A DNA stretch of 64,000 nucleotides from Burkholderia anthina (GCF_902498995.1 NZ_CABVLY010000008.1:1-64000); one strand, 5' to 3'. Counted from the first letter of the stretch, positions 1 to 9,070 are shown. Made by a program: numbers and translations. Notes: generated by a model not told the origin, from the letters alone.

Positions 1-3000
1 GTGACATCGCTGTCGACGTCGACGTCCACGGGTCTGTCGAGCGCGACGAGTTCGATTACGTCCTTGTCCACCTCGACTTCGACGGGCATTACGTCGCTGT
101 CGACGGGTCTGTCGTCGACGGACAGCAACGTGACATCGCTGTCGACCTCGACGTCCACAGGCTTGTCGAGCGCGACAAGTTCGATCACGTCACTGTCGAC
201 CTCGACTTCGACGGCGATCAATGCGGCGAAGACTCATTACTTCAGCGTGAACGACAACGGCACGCAGCAGGGCAACTACAACAACGACGGCGCGACCGGC
301 ATCAATGCGCTGGCGGCGGGTACGAATGCCACGGCGGCAGGTGCGAGCGCGGTGGCGGTCGGCGACGGTGCGACTGGCAGCGCGGCCGGTACGGTAGCAG
401 TGGGTCAGAACGCAGTGGCGAACAACGCCGGTGATGTGGCGCTGGGCGCGAACTCGGTGACGGCGGCGGCGAATCCAACGGCCTCGGGCACGGTGGGCGG
501 CACGACCTACAACTACGCGGGTGCGACGCCGACGAGCGTGGTGAGCGTGGGTGCACCAGGCGCTGAACGTCAGATCACGAACGTCGCAGCCGGTCAGGTG
601 ACGGCGACGAGCACGGATGCGATCAACGGTTCGCAACTGTTCGCGACGAACACGGCGATCGACAGCCTGTCGACGTCCACGTCCACGGGTCTGTCGAGCG
701 CGACGAGTTCGATCACGTCCTTGTCCACCTCGACTTCGACCGGCATTACGTCGCTGTCGACGGGTCTGTCGTCGACGGACAGCAACGTGGCGTCGTTGTC
801 GACCTCGACATCCACGGGCTTGTCGAGCGCGGCGAGTTCGATTACCTCCTTGTCCACCTCGACCTCGACGGGCATCGCGTCGCTGTCGACGGGTCTGTCG
901 TCAACGGACAGCACCGTCTCGTCCCTGTCGACTTCGACGTCGACCGGATTGTCGACGACGAACAGCAGCGTCGCGTCGTTGTCGACTTCCACGTCGACCG
1001 CGATCAGCGCGGCGAAGACGCACTATTACAGCGTGAACGACAACGGCACGCAGCAAGGCAACTACAACAACGACGGCGCGACCGGCATCAACGCACTGGC
1101 AGCCGGCACGAACGCCACGGCGGCGGGCGCCAGCGCAGTCGCGATCGGTGACGGCGCGACCGGCAGCGCGGCCGGTACGGTAGCAGCGGGTCAGAACGCA
1201 GTAGCGAACAACGCCGGTGACGTGGCGTTGGGTTCGAACTCGGTGACGGCGGCGGCGAATCCGACGGCCTCGGGCACGGTGGGCGGCACGACCTACAACT
1301 ACGCGGGTGCGACGCCGACGAGCGTGGTGAGCGTGGGCGCACCGGGCGCGGAACGCCAGATCACGAACGTGGCAGCGGGTCAGGTGACGGCAACCAGCAC
1401 GGATGCAATCAACGGTTCGCAGCTGTTCGCGACGAACACGGCGATCGACAGTCTGTCGACGTCGACGTCCACGGGTCTGTCGAGTACAACGAGTTCGATA
1501 GCGTCGCTGTCGACCTCGACCTCGACGGGTATCGGCTCGCTGTCGACGGGTCTGTCGACGACGGACAGCAACGTTGCATCGCTGTCCACGTCGACGTCGA
1601 CCGGCATCGGTTCGTTGTCGACCGGGTTGTCGACGACCGACAGTAGCGTTGCATCGCTGTCGACTTCCACGTCGACTGCGGTCAACGCGGCGAAGACGCA
1701 CTATTACAGCGTGAACGACAACGGCACGCAGCAGGGCAACTACGATAACGACGGCGCGACCGGCATCAACGCTCTGGCGGCCGGGACCAACGCCACGGCG
1801 GCAGGTGCGAGTGCGGTGGCGGTGGGCGACGGCGCGAACGCGAACTCTGACGGCGCGGTGGCAATCGGCCAGAACGCGATGGCCACGGGCGGTCAGGCCG
1901 TATCGATCGGCGTGGGCAACACGGCGAGCGGTGACGGCGCGGTGGCGATCGGCGATCCGAACGTCGCGACGGGCACGGGTGCGGTGGCGATGGGCGCGAA
2001 CAACACGGCGAACGGTCAAGGCGCGGTGTCGCTGGGCAACGCGAACGTCGCGACGGGCCAGGGTTCTGTCGCGTTGGGCAACACGTCGTCGGCGAACGCA
2101 GCGGGTTCGATCGCGCTTGGTTCGAACGCGGTGGCGAACAACGCGAACGACGTGGCACTGGGTTCGAATTCGATGACGGCGGCGCCGAACCCGACATCGT
2201 CGAGCACGATCGGTGGCACGACCTACACGTTTGCCGGCGGCACGCCGACGAGCGTGGTGAGCGTGGGCGCGCCGGGCGCGGAACGCCAGGTCACGAACGT
2301 GGCGGCGGGTCAGGTGACGGCGACGAGCACGGACGCGATCAACGGCTCGCAACTGTTCGCGACGAACACGGCGATCGACAGCCTGTCGACCTCCTCGTCG
2401 ACCGGCCTGTCGAGCGCGACGAGTTCGATCGCGTCGCTGTCCACGTCGACCTCGACCGGCATCGGTTCGCTGTCGACCTCGATGTCGACGGGCCTGTCGA
2501 GTGCCACCAGCTCGATCGCGTCGCTGTCCACGTCGACGTCGACTGGCATCGGCTCGCTGTCGACCGGCCTGTCGACGACGAACAGCAACGTGGCCTCGCT
2601 GTCGACCTCGACGTCGACGGGCCTGTCAAGCGCGACGAGCACGATCACGTCGTTGTCCACGTCGACTTCGTCGAGCATCAGTTCGCTGTCGACGTCGACC
2701 TCGACCGCGATCAACGGAGCGAAGACGCACTACTACAGCGTGAATGACAACGGCACGCAGCAAGGCAACTACAACAACGACGGCGCGACCGGCATCAATG
2801 CGCTGGCGGCCGGCACCAACGCAACGGCGGCGGGTGCGAGCGCGGTGGCGGTCGGCGACGGCGCGAACGCCAGTGCGGCCGGTGCGGTGGCCGTGGGTCA
2901 GAACGCGGTGGCGAGCAACGCCGGCGACGTCGCGCTGGGCGCGAACTCGGTAACGGCGGCGGCGAATCCGACCGCATCGGGCACGGTCAACGGCGCGAGC

Positions 3001-3760
3001 TACGCCTACGCCGGCGTGACGCCGACAAGCGTGGTGAGCGTGGGTGCGCCGGGCGCGGAGCGCCAGATCACCAACGTCGCTGCGGGCCGCGTGTCGGCGA
3101 CGAGCACCGACGCGGTGAACGGGTCACAGTTGTATGCGACCAATCAGGCGGTCGACAACCTGGGCAATACGGTCGACAACATCGAGAACGGCGGCGGGAT
3201 CAAGTACTTCCACGCGAACTCGACGTTGCCGGACAGCCAGGCGCTCGGCGCGGACAGCGTGGCGATCGGGCCGAACGCGATCGCCGCCAACGCGGGCGAC
3301 GTGGCGCTCGGCGCGGGCTCGGTGACGGCGGCGGCGAATCCGACCGCGTCGGGCACGATCGGCGGCGTGACGTACAGCTACGCCGGCGCGAATCCGACGA
3401 GCGTGGTGAGCATCGGTGCGCCGGGCGCAGAGCGGCAGATCACCAACGTGGCAGCGGGTCAGGTGTCGTCGACGAGCACCGACGCGGTGAACGGTTCGCA
3501 ACTGAACACGGCGTTCCAGGCGATCAACAGCCTGTCGACGTCGACGCTGTCGAACATCGCGTCGCTGTCGACCAGCGAGGGCGGGAATAGCTCGCTGATC
3601 ACGTCGCTGTCGACGACCATCAGCCGGCTGTCGACCACGGCTATCGCGAACGGCTCGCACTACTACAGCGTGAACGACGGCAGCGCGCAGCAAGGCAACT
3701 ACGACAACAGCGGCGCGACCGGTTCGAACGCGATGGCGCTCGGCCCGAACGCGACGGCGT
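1..3760 (+). repeat. Large in-frame direct repeats inside the adhesin gene
   Basis: The block whose protein begins HYYSVNDNGTQQGNYNNDGA recurs five times; equivalent Tyr/Phe codons lie at about 241, 1027, 1705, 2734 and 3664, giving spacings of 786, 678, 1029 and 930 bp, all multiples of three. Between them run short repeats encoding SLSTSTSTG units. Because unit lengths preserve frame, homologous recombination can change adhesin length without breaking the gene. Confidence 0.9.
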
Positions 3761-4293
3761 CCGGCGCGAACGGGCTGGCGCTCGGTAACGGGGCGAACGC
3801 CGGCGCGGACGGCGGCACGGTGATCGGCGCGAACGCACTGGTGTCGGGCAGCAACGGAACGGCGCTCGGCACGGGCGCCACGGCGGCGGCGGCCGGTTCG
3901 GTCGCGCTGGGGGCGAACTCGGTGGCGAGCGAGGCGAACACGGTGTCGGTCGGTGCGCCGGGTAGCGAGCGGCGCATCACCAACGTCGCGGCGGGCGTCA
4001 ATCCGACCGATGCGGTGAACGTGTCGCAACTGGGCGCGGTGCAGCAGGACGTCAATAACGTGGCGCGCAAGGCCTACGCGGGTGTCGCGGCGGCCACGGC
4101 GTTGACGATGATTCCGGAAGTCGATGCCGGCAAGACGCTGGCGGTCGGGATCGGCGGGGCGAGCTACCAGGGCTATAGCGCGGTCGCGTTCGGCTTCACG
4201 GCACGGCTGTCGGAGAACCTCAAGCTGAAGGGCGGGGTGAGCGGCGGCAGCGCGGGGTACACGTACGGAGCCGGGATCGGCTATCAGTGGTAA
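1..4293 (+). CDS. Trimeric autotransporter adhesin (YadA/Hia type), 5'-truncated by window edge
   Basis: C-terminal 1430 residues of a surface adhesin; the reading frame is open at base 1, so the signal peptide and head start lie upstream and the first GTG is probably internal. The visible part alternates Ser/Thr-rich coiled-coil stalk built on SLSTSTSTG-like repeats with YadA-head-like blocks (repeated AVAVGDGA, ALGSNSV, AIGQNA motifs) and GAPGAERQITNVAAG/TDAINGSQL neck motifs. The last ~95 residues are the membrane anchor: VNVSQLGAVQQDVNNVARKA followed by four beta strands ending in the aromatic GYQW, the usual outer-membrane C-terminus. Such proteins trimerise in the outer membrane and mediate adhesion and autoaggregation; SLST stalk repeats are known from Burkholderia adhesins. 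The ompA-like lipoprotein gene starts 100 bp downstream. The identity of the family is certain; the ligand is unknown. Confidence 0.96.
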   Translation: MTSLSTSTSTGLSSATSSITSLSTSTSTGITSLSTGLSSTDSNVTSLSTSTSTGLSSATSSITSLSTSTSTAINAAKTHYFSVNDNGTQQGNYNNDGATGINALAAGTNATAAGASAVAVGDGATGSAAGTVAVGQNAVANNAGDVALGANSVTAAANPTASGTVGGTTYNYAGATPTSVVSVGAPGAERQITNVAAGQVTATSTDAINGSQLFATNTAIDSLSTSTSTGLSSATSSITSLSTSTSTGITSLSTGLSSTDSNVASLSTSTSTGLSSAASSITSLSTSTSTGIASLSTGLSSTDSTVSSLSTSTSTGLSTTNSSVASLSTSTSTAISAAKTHYYSVNDNGTQQGNYNNDGATGINALAAGTNATAAGASAVAIGDGATGSAAGTVAAGQNAVANNAGDVALGSNSVTAAANPTASGTVGGTTYNYAGATPTSVVSVGAPGAERQITNVAAGQVTATSTDAINGSQLFATNTAIDSLSTSTSTGLSSTTSSIASLSTSTSTGIGSLSTGLSTTDSNVASLSTSTSTGIGSLSTGLSTTDSSVASLSTSTSTAVNAAKTHYYSVNDNGTQQGNYDNDGATGINALAAGTNATAAGASAVAVGDGANANSDGAVAIGQNAMATGGQAVSIGVGNTASGDGAVAIGDPNVATGTGAVAMGANNTANGQGAVSLGNANVATGQGSVALGNTSSANAAGSIALGSNAVANNANDVALGSNSMTAAPNPTSSSTIGGTTYTFAGGTPTSVVSVGAPGAERQVTNVAAGQVTATSTDAINGSQLFATNTAIDSLSTSSSTGLSSATSSIASLSTSTSTGIGSLSTSMSTGLSSATSSIASLSTSTSTGIGSLSTGLSTTNSNVASLSTSTSTGLSSATSTITSLSTSTSSSISSLSTSTSTAINGAKTHYYSVNDNGTQQGNYNNDGATGINALAAGTNATAAGASAVAVGDGANASAAGAVAVGQNAVASNAGDVALGANSVTAAANPTASGTVNGASYAYAGVTPTSVVSVGAPGAERQITNVAAGRVSATSTDAVNGSQLYATNQAVDNLGNTVDNIENGGGIKYFHANSTLPDSQALGADSVAIGPNAIAANAGDVALGAGSVTAAANPTASGTIGGVTYSYAGANPTSVVSIGAPGAERQITNVAAGQVSSTSTDAVNGSQLNTAFQAINSLSTSTLSNIASLSTSEGGNSSLITSLSTTISRLSTTAIANGSHYYSVNDGSAQQGNYDNSGATGSNAMALGPNATASGANGLALGNGANAGADGGTVIGANALVSGSNGTALGTGATAAAAGSVALGANSVASEANTVSVGAPGSERRITNVAAGVNPTDAVNVSQLGAVQQDVNNVARKAYAGVAAATALTMIPEVDAGKTLAVGIGGASYQGYSAVAFGFTARLSENLKLKGGVSGGSAGYTYGAGIGYQW

Positions 4294-4393
4294 CGCGCGA
4301 TGCGGCGCGTCCGGGCTCGAGCGGTCCGGGCGCGCTGCCGATCGAGGCGCGTATCGCCTCTCCGAAAGGGCATTAAGTTTGAAAGGTTCGATC

Positions 4394-5089
4394 ATGACTA
4401 CAGGAAGAACTGGATTGCTGTTCGCCGCCATGCTGCTGGCGGGATGCACGGCCGCGTCGGGACCGACGTACAACGCGTACTCGGTGGCGCTGCCCGGCGG
4501 AGCGCAGGCCTATCGCGTGACTTGCCACGGCCTGCTGGAAGGGCCGGGCGCCTGCCGAAAGGAGGCGGCGTCGATCTGCAAGGATCAACCCGTCACGATG
4601 CTCGAAACGCAGTCGGGGCTCGGGGCGACATCCGGCGGCAATCCCGACGACCGTTCCGTGCTGTTCCGCTGCGGCGCGCCGGCGGTCGCGGCGGCACCGG
4701 TCGCACCGGCCGAGCCGGCGCCGCTTCCCGAGCCGCCGGCCGTGACAGTGCTCGACGCCGATGCGAACTTCGATACCGGTCGCGCGGACCTGAAGCCTGC
4801 GGCGCGGGCGCGCCTCGATCGATTGATCGAGGCGTCTCGCGGCGCGACGATCCGCACCGTGACGGTCGGCGGCTATACGGATTCGGTCGGATCGGACGAC
4901 TACAACGTCGGTCTTTCCGAGCGGCGCGCCCGCGCGGTCGGCGCGTATCTGCAGGCGCACGGGCTGAATGCGGGGCGGTTCGTCAGCCGTGGTTACGGCA
5001 AGGCCGATCCGGTCGATTCGAACGAGACGGCGGCCGGTCGCGCGCGCAACCGGCGCGTCGAGGTGCGGCTGGACGCCGACCGGCCCTAG
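4394..5089 (+). CDS. OmpA-family outer-membrane lipoprotein
   Basis: 231-residue exported protein. Residues 1-18 are a lipoprotein signal with lipobox LLAGC. A Pro/Ala-rich linker (about 100-120) precedes a C-terminal OmpA/MotB peptidoglycan-binding domain (about 122-228) with the typical NFDTGRADLKP, GGYTDSVGSDDYN, LSERRARAV and GYGKADPVDSN motifs and the NRRVEVRL end. It should be anchored by lipid in the outer membrane and bind peptidoglycan non-covalently. ATG at 4394 is preferred over the upstream in-frame TTG because GAAAGG lies 7 bases before it. It follows the adhesin gene by 100 bp with no terminator between, and an intrinsic terminator follows it, so co-expression with the adhesin is likely. 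OmpA-like genes beside trimeric adhesins are a recurrent Burkholderia arrangement. Confidence 0.9.
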   Translation: MTTGRTGLLFAAMLLAGCTAASGPTYNAYSVALPGGAQAYRVTCHGLLEGPGACRKEAASICKDQPVTMLETQSGLGATSGGNPDDRSVLFRCGAPAVAAAPVAPAEPAPLPEPPAVTVLDADANFDTGRADLKPAARARLDRLIEASRGATIRTVTVGGYTDSVGSDDYNVGLSERRARAVGAYLQAHGLNAGRFVSRGYGKADPVDSNETAAGRARNRRVEVRLDADRP

Positions 5090-5169
5090 TGTTTCCAGGC
5101 CGCTCGTCGGCTATCGCGCCGGTGCGCTTTCCCCCGTTGCGCATCGCGCGGGACGGGCGGCCGTGGCAG

Positions 5170-5198
5170 GCCGCCACGTGAGCGTGGCGGCTCTTTTT
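5170..5198 (+). terminator. Intrinsic terminator after the OmpA-like gene
   Basis: Perfect 9-bp stem GCCGCCACG / CGTGGCGGC with a 4-base TGAG loop (5179-5182) followed by TCTTTTT at 5192-5198. It ends the adhesin-ompA transcript about 80 bases after the ompA stop. Confidence 0.85.
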
Positions 5199-5292
5199 CA
5201 TGCGAGGTATCCCGGCCGGCACCGGAGCGGCGCAATGCGGCCCGCATGTGCCGAGTCAGGCGTCGGGAACTGCGGGCAGAACGGAAAGGAAC

Positions 5293-5919
5293 ATGACGAT
5301 CAACGGGACGGCCGCGCGGGCCGCGTATCGGGCACCGCTGCGGGCAGCGCTGCTGGCGGCGGTGCTGGCCGGATGCGCGACGGCGCTGCTGGCGCGGGCC
5401 CAGGGGCTTGAATCGCTGCCGCCGCGCGGGTCGGCGGCGGTGGTTCCAGGCGCCCCGGTGCCCGCGACGGGTGCCACCGTGCTGGCCCGCGCGGCGCAGG
5501 CGGTGGGCATCCGCCGCTGCTATCCGGCGGTGGACCAGGTATCGGCCCGGATGCTCGCGGGCACGCAGCACGCCGATGTCGCGCTGGACTGGGACCGGCA
5601 GGACCCGGACGGCGAAGCTTTCTTCGCGCTCGCGGGCCTCGGCTATGCGGACACATCCGCCGTGCTGTCGTTGACGACGGTGCCGGCGCCCGCGGGTGGC
5701 TGCACGATTCTCGTCGAACGCGTGTCGAGCGCGTCGTTGCCATGCAAGGCGGTGGCTGCGGCGGAATTGCGCGACTACAAGGGGACGCCGCTGGTGAGGG
5801 CCGTCACCGTCTACGTCAATCCCGGCCGGCCGCGGGAAACGGTGACACTGGTGGATGCGCCGCCAGCGTGCCTGATCATCCGGCGTCAGGTGCGGTTCCG
5901 GTGGGGCGCCGGCCAGTGA
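5293..5919 (+). CDS. Exported hypothetical protein with four cysteines after the signal peptide
   Basis: 208 residues. The N-terminus has positive residues, a hydrophobic run with an LAGC sequence that could be a lipobox, and an alternative signal peptidase I site after ALLARA. The mature part contains four well-spaced cysteines (RRCYP, GGCTI, LPCKA, PACLI), suggesting two disulfides in the periplasm or at the surface. The ATG at 5293 is chosen because GGAAAGGA lies just before it; the longer reading frame from 5200 has no such site. It sits between the OmpA-like gene terminator and the H-NS-type gene in the adhesin locus, so an accessory role at the cell surface is plausible, but I do not recognise the family and assign no function. 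Confidence 0.7.
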   Translation: MTINGTAARAAYRAPLRAALLAAVLAGCATALLARAQGLESLPPRGSAAVVPGAPVPATGATVLARAAQAVGIRRCYPAVDQVSARMLAGTQHADVALDWDRQDPDGEAFFALAGLGYADTSAVLSLTTVPAPAGGCTILVERVSSASLPCKAVAAAELRDYKGTPLVRAVTVYVNPGRPRETVTLVDAPPACLIIRRQVRFRWGAGQ

Positions 5920-5999
5920 TCGCGGGAGCGGTGCATGCGTGCGCCTTCGCTGCGCGAGCGCGGTATCCGACGGAAAAGAATCGTATCGAGGAACGTGCC

Positions 6000-6317
6000 A
6001 TGAAGTCCTATAGCGAATTGCTGGAGCAATTGGACCTGTTGAGGAGGGAGATCGATATCGCGCGCGAATACGAGGCTCGGCGCATTGCGCAAAGGGTGCT
6101 CGAAGTGCTCGCGGAAAACGGCGTGAATGTCCGGGAACTGGCTTCGCCGCCGTTGCGTAGCGGGCGGCGGGTGGCGAGGCCAGAACCGAAATACTGGAAT
6201 CCGGAAACCGGTGCGACCTGGGCGGGGCGCGGCCGCAGACCGCTGTGGCTGGTCGGAGACAACCTCGAGCGCTACCTGATCCACCCGCTCGACGAACGCA
6301 TCGAGTCGAAGTCGTGA
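6000..6317 (+). CDS. H-NS family nucleoid-associated protein
   Basis: 105 residues. Residues 1-45 form a charged helical, coiled-coil-like oligomerisation segment (SYSELLEQLDLLRREIDIAR). The C-terminus is the H-NS/Bv3F DNA-binding motif: PKYWNPETGATWAGRGRRP, with the TW-GRGRRP AT-hook-like loop that inserts in the minor groove, followed by LWL. The start at 6000 has GAGGAA nearby. Proteins of this family silence AT-rich, often horizontally acquired DNA. The gene lies beside an AT-rich stretch (6310-6860) and in the adhesin locus, so local silencing of the adhesin genes is a reasonable inference. Confidence 0.93.
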   Translation: MKSYSELLEQLDLLRREIDIAREYEARRIAQRVLEVLAENGVNVRELASPPLRSGRRVARPEPKYWNPETGATWAGRGRRPLWLVGDNLERYLIHPLDERIESKS

Positions 6318-6341
6318 ATTCACTGAAAATACGAAATAAAA

Positions 6342-6725
6342 ATGACAATAAAATTGAGCCAGTACTGTAGAAAAACAATCTATCGCACTATCTGGTTGTT
6401 TCCAGAGGATTATATCGGTGTTTATCTGCATGCGGAAAACAGAGGTTCTGCGTGCCGGAAACTGGCGATTCTTTCCGACTGCATTCTGAATCATTCGACC
6501 GAAAGTCTCGATATCGCTTCGGTTTATTCCTACGAGGAATTGGTGGCCGCTGGCGTGAGCGAGGATCCCGACCTGCGCATCTTCGAAATGTCTCGACGAA
6601 GCAGCCGGGTAATCCGGTGGGTCGAGCGACCGTTGTTCCTGAGCGTCGATCAGTCGCTGCTCGGAAAATGGGTGTCGCTCAACGTCGGCAGGGCGATGTC
6701 GGCCGCAATGGGATTGAAACGGTGA
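6342..6725 (+). CDS. Hypothetical protein in the adhesin/H-NS locus
   Basis: 127 residues, starting 24 bases after the H-NS stop, with no strong ribosome-binding site but a good ATG in an AT-rich leader. The base composition is clearly lower in GC than its neighbours, as is common for acquired DNA. No signal peptide or membrane segment is seen; the sequence is mixed alpha/beta with three cysteines (residues 9, 38, 47) and a C-terminal RWVERPLFLSVDQSLLGKW stretch. I do not recognise a family. It is probably co-transcribed with the H-NS-type gene. Confidence 0.65.
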   Translation: MTIKLSQYCRKTIYRTIWLFPEDYIGVYLHAENRGSACRKLAILSDCILNHSTESLDIASVYSYEELVAAGVSEDPDLRIFEMSRRSSRVIRWVERPLFLSVDQSLLGKWVSLNVGRAMSAAMGLKR

Positions 6726-6773
6726 GTTCCGGCATGCTGCGCTGAAAGGCATTCTCCAGATTGTGAGGAAAGG

Positions 6774-6801
6774 TTGAAAAACTTTAAGATTTTTTTATAA
6801 A
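6774..6801 (+). promoter_or_regulatory. Candidate sigma-70 promoter ahead of the recombinase gene
   Basis: TTGAAA (6774-6779), a 16-base spacer and TATAAA (6796-6801) in the AT-rich 6726-6996 gap. It would give a leader of about 190 bases before the recombinase ATG. The AT-richness alone could produce such a match, and the stretch is also a natural H-NS target. Confidence 0.35.
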
Positions 6802-6996
6802 AAGCACTTATTTAATTCGGGTTGGTGATTATTGGTATTTTTAGCACCCCATATGCTGATCGTGTGGATCATTGCGGACCTGGAATATTCGATCGCGTCG
6901 GGCGTCGGCCGCGTCCGCCATGTGTCCCGCATGCCGTTGCCATGCACCGTCGTACAAGAGCCTGAGAGACAGTGATGTCATTCGACCGGAGAGGCC

Positions 6997-7584
6997 ATGA
7001 AGATCGGTTATGCACGCGTATCAACGGATGAGCAGCACCTGGATTTGCAGTTGTCGGCATTGAGGAATTACGGTTGCGTCGAAATTTTTTCCGATCAGGG
7101 CATCTCGGGCGCCAGTTTCGACCGGCCGGGCCTGCGCGAGGCGCTGGATGTCGCGACGACCGGCAATACGCTGGTCGTCTGGCGGCTGGATCGGCTGGGG
7201 CGGTCGCTGAGCCATCTCCTGGCCGTGGTCGGTCAATTGGGCGAAACGGGCGTCGAGTTCGTTTCGCTCACGGAAAGCATCGATACGCATTCGCCGGTTG
7301 GCCGTTTCACCTTTCACATGATTGCCGCGCTGGCGGAATTCGAACGCTCGCTGATCAGCGAGCGAACCCGGGCCGGTCTCGCGAGCGCTCGACAGCGCGG
7401 CAGCAAACCCGGCCGTCCGTACGCGTTGTCGTCGGCCGAACGCGAACGGGCGCGTTCGCTGCTCGCCACGCATTCGGAGGCGGAAGTGGCCGATCTTCTG
7501 CGCGTTCATGTGAGGACATTGCGGCGTCATCTGAACAAGGATCGTCTAGCGGGATGCGCGCCGTCGGCAAGGTGTCAGGGCTGA
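6997..7584 (+). CDS. Serine recombinase (resolvase/invertase family)
   Basis: 195 residues. The N-terminal catalytic domain (1-140) has YARVSTDEQ with the nucleophile Ser9, the conserved arginines of VVWRLDRLGRS, and the AALAEFERSLISERT helix typical of Hin/Gin and Tn3-type resolvases. The C-terminal part (about 143-190) is a helix-turn-helix of the GRPYALSSAERERARSLL type used to bind the crossover site. It could be a DNA invertase, a resolvase left from a transposon, or a cassette recombinase. No transposase partner or clear pair of inverted crossover sites is visible nearby. Its position between the adhesin locus and a truncated gene suggests it helped build this junction. Confidence 0.92.
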   Translation: MKIGYARVSTDEQHLDLQLSALRNYGCVEIFSDQGISGASFDRPGLREALDVATTGNTLVVWRLDRLGRSLSHLLAVVGQLGETGVEFVSLTESIDTHSPVGRFTFHMIAALAEFERSLISERTRAGLASARQRGSKPGRPYALSSAERERARSLLATHSEAEVADLLRVHVRTLRRHLNKDRLAGCAPSARCQG

Positions 7585-7589
7585 TGCGC

Positions 7590-7784
7590 CGGCCGGGAAT
7601 CCGAACCACTGGACGTCGTAGCCAAGCGGCTTGACGCGTGTGCGCGCGTTGCGCTTGAGGATCGATGGCAGGCGGGCCTTTTGGCAGCCGATGCGCACGA
7701 TCTGGTCGGCGCCCCCTGCGCGAAAGCCGACGAGGCCGCGGCGGCGCAGGGAATCCGGCGGGTGAAACGAATCATCGAACGCAC
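7590..7784 (-). pseudogene. Remnant of an SsuA-like aliphatic sulfonate-binding protein
   Basis: Reading the minus strand, one frame gives a signal-peptide-like start (FTRRIPCAAAASSAFAQGA), and a shift into the next frame gives VRIGCQKARLPSIL...KPLGYDVQWFGFPAGAS. The RIGYQK and WVEFPAGPQ signatures are characteristic of the N-terminus of SsuA-family periplasmic sulfonate-binding proteins. The fragment carries a frameshift near the signal cleavage site and stops within about six bases of the recombinase stop codon, so only the first ~65 codons remain. It is non-functional and records a recombination event. Confidence 0.7.
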
Positions 7785-7869
7785 CGCATGCGAAACGCTT
7801 TCCGGGGAACGGCCGGGATTGTCGCGCTGCTCGGCTGGCGGAGTCGTCGCATGGGTGATCGCCGCGGGC

Positions 7870-8700
7870 CTATGCTTTGTCGCCGTCGTCTTGCGTGCCC
7901 GACTGCCGCGCGGCCTCGTCGCTCAGCTTCTTGTCGAGAATCGTCGCGACGCGGCCGCCGAGATAGGCGCTGGCCGCGGTCTCGAGCGCGCGGTTCGTCT
8001 CGCCTTCGACGAACACGGCCGCGAGCGGGCGCAGCCGCCAGATCGCATCGACGAGCGCGGGCACGTCGTTGACCGGCGGCAGCGTGCCTTCGTCGTAACG
8101 GTCGAGCCGCTTCACGACCAGATCGACGAGCAGCCGCGCGATCGCGTCGAAATGCGGCCGCGCGAGGCTGATCACGTCGAGCAGTTCGCGCGGCGGGATG
8201 CCTTCCTTCGTCATCGCGGCCGCCGCTTCGAGCAGCGCGGGGCTCTTCGCGACGAACGACAGGCCGCGGCGTTCGAGCAGCCCGAGCTCGGTCACGCGCG
8301 ACAGTTGCGACGCCGTCTGCGGGCCGAACATCTGCGCGAGCGCGGCGAGCGAATAGGTTTTCGGCCGCTCGTGCGACCAGCGGCCGCCGATCGCGTTTTC
8401 CAGGCCGAGGATCGAGCGCAGGTCGTGACCTTCGTCGATCGCCATGATCAGATCCTGGATGTTCGACAGCGTGTAGCCGCGCGCGAGCAGATGGTTGATC
8501 AGCTTCAGCCGCGCGACGTGCGTGTCGTCGTAGATGCCGACGCGCCCGCGCTTTTCGGGCGGCGCGAGCAGCCCGCGATCCTGGTAGGCACGGACGTTGC
8601 GTACGGTCGTGTCGGACACGCGCGCGAGCTCGTCGACCGTGTACTCGTTGCGGGCATCCGCAGCGGCCTCGTCGGTAGGGGTTGGAGTCTGTTTGGACAT
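7870..8700 (-). CDS. MerR family transcriptional regulator
   Basis: 276 residues. The winged helix-turn-helix lies at about 20-90: YTVDELARVSDTTVRNVRAY, then the wing GRVGIYDDTHVARL and LLARGYTLSNIQDLI, as in MerR proteins. The long C-terminal part (about 100-276) is helical and lacks the clustered cysteines of metal-sensing members, so a metal ligand is unlikely; the effector is unknown. It is transcribed away from the island that starts at 9.0 kb, with a 620-bp gap upstream, and toward the SsuA remnant. The first ATG is used; there is no competing start with the HTH intact. Confidence 0.88.
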   Translation of the reverse strand: MSKQTPTPTDEAAADARNEYTVDELARVSDTTVRNVRAYQDRGLLAPPEKRGRVGIYDDTHVARLKLINHLLARGYTLSNIQDLIMAIDEGHDLRSILGLENAIGGRWSHERPKTYSLAALAQMFGPQTASQLSRVTELGLLERRGLSFVAKSPALLEAAAAMTKEGIPPRELLDVISLARPHFDAIARLLVDLVVKRLDRYDEGTLPPVNDVPALVDAIWRLRPLAAVFVEGETNRALETAASAYLGGRVATILDKKLSDEAARQSGTQDDGDKA

Positions 8701-9070
8701 GCGGCCATTCTAGCGCGACGCGACAGGCTCGCGCGAGGCTGCGCGTAGCCGGCCATGCGGCCGCCGCATTCGGACATCCAGGTGGCGATACATGCCGCGA
8801 GGCCGGCCCAGTTTGACTCGAGGCTGCATGTGCGGCGAAGCCATTCATTGTCTGTGACCGCATGCTGCAATGCGATGCGGCGACAGGCATCGGCCTATCG
8901 CCCGCGTAATTTGCCAACGCTTTTCGCGGAGTTGCCGGCTGATGTCGTCGCCCCGCTCGGGCGTTGCGCATCAACGCACTTCATCGCCGAATTGCTCGAA
9001 CGAGCATCCGTGTCGACCGCTTCGCGTCGTGCGGCCGGCAATGCCAAATCGGGGAAAATCAGAATACAAA

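Noticed and set aside
901..2352. Long minus-strand ORF (483 codons) inside the adhesin gene
   Set aside because: Arg/His-rich product with simple repeats; it is the antisense shadow of the SLST and head repeats.
1..3760. Regularly spaced repeats that could look like a CRISPR array
   Set aside because: They are in-frame protein-coding repeats of hundreds of bases, not short repeats with unique spacers.
3124..4473. 449-codon minus-strand ORF across the adhesin anchor
   Set aside because: Antisense of a certain gene, highly basic, no domain.
6726..7000. Invertible promoter controlled by the serine recombinase
   Set aside because: I could not find a pair of inverted repeats flanking a segment near the recombinase; only a plain AT-rich stretch is seen.
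7681..8748. 355-codon + strand ORF
   Set aside because: Antisense of the MerR gene, with Arg-rich shadow composition.
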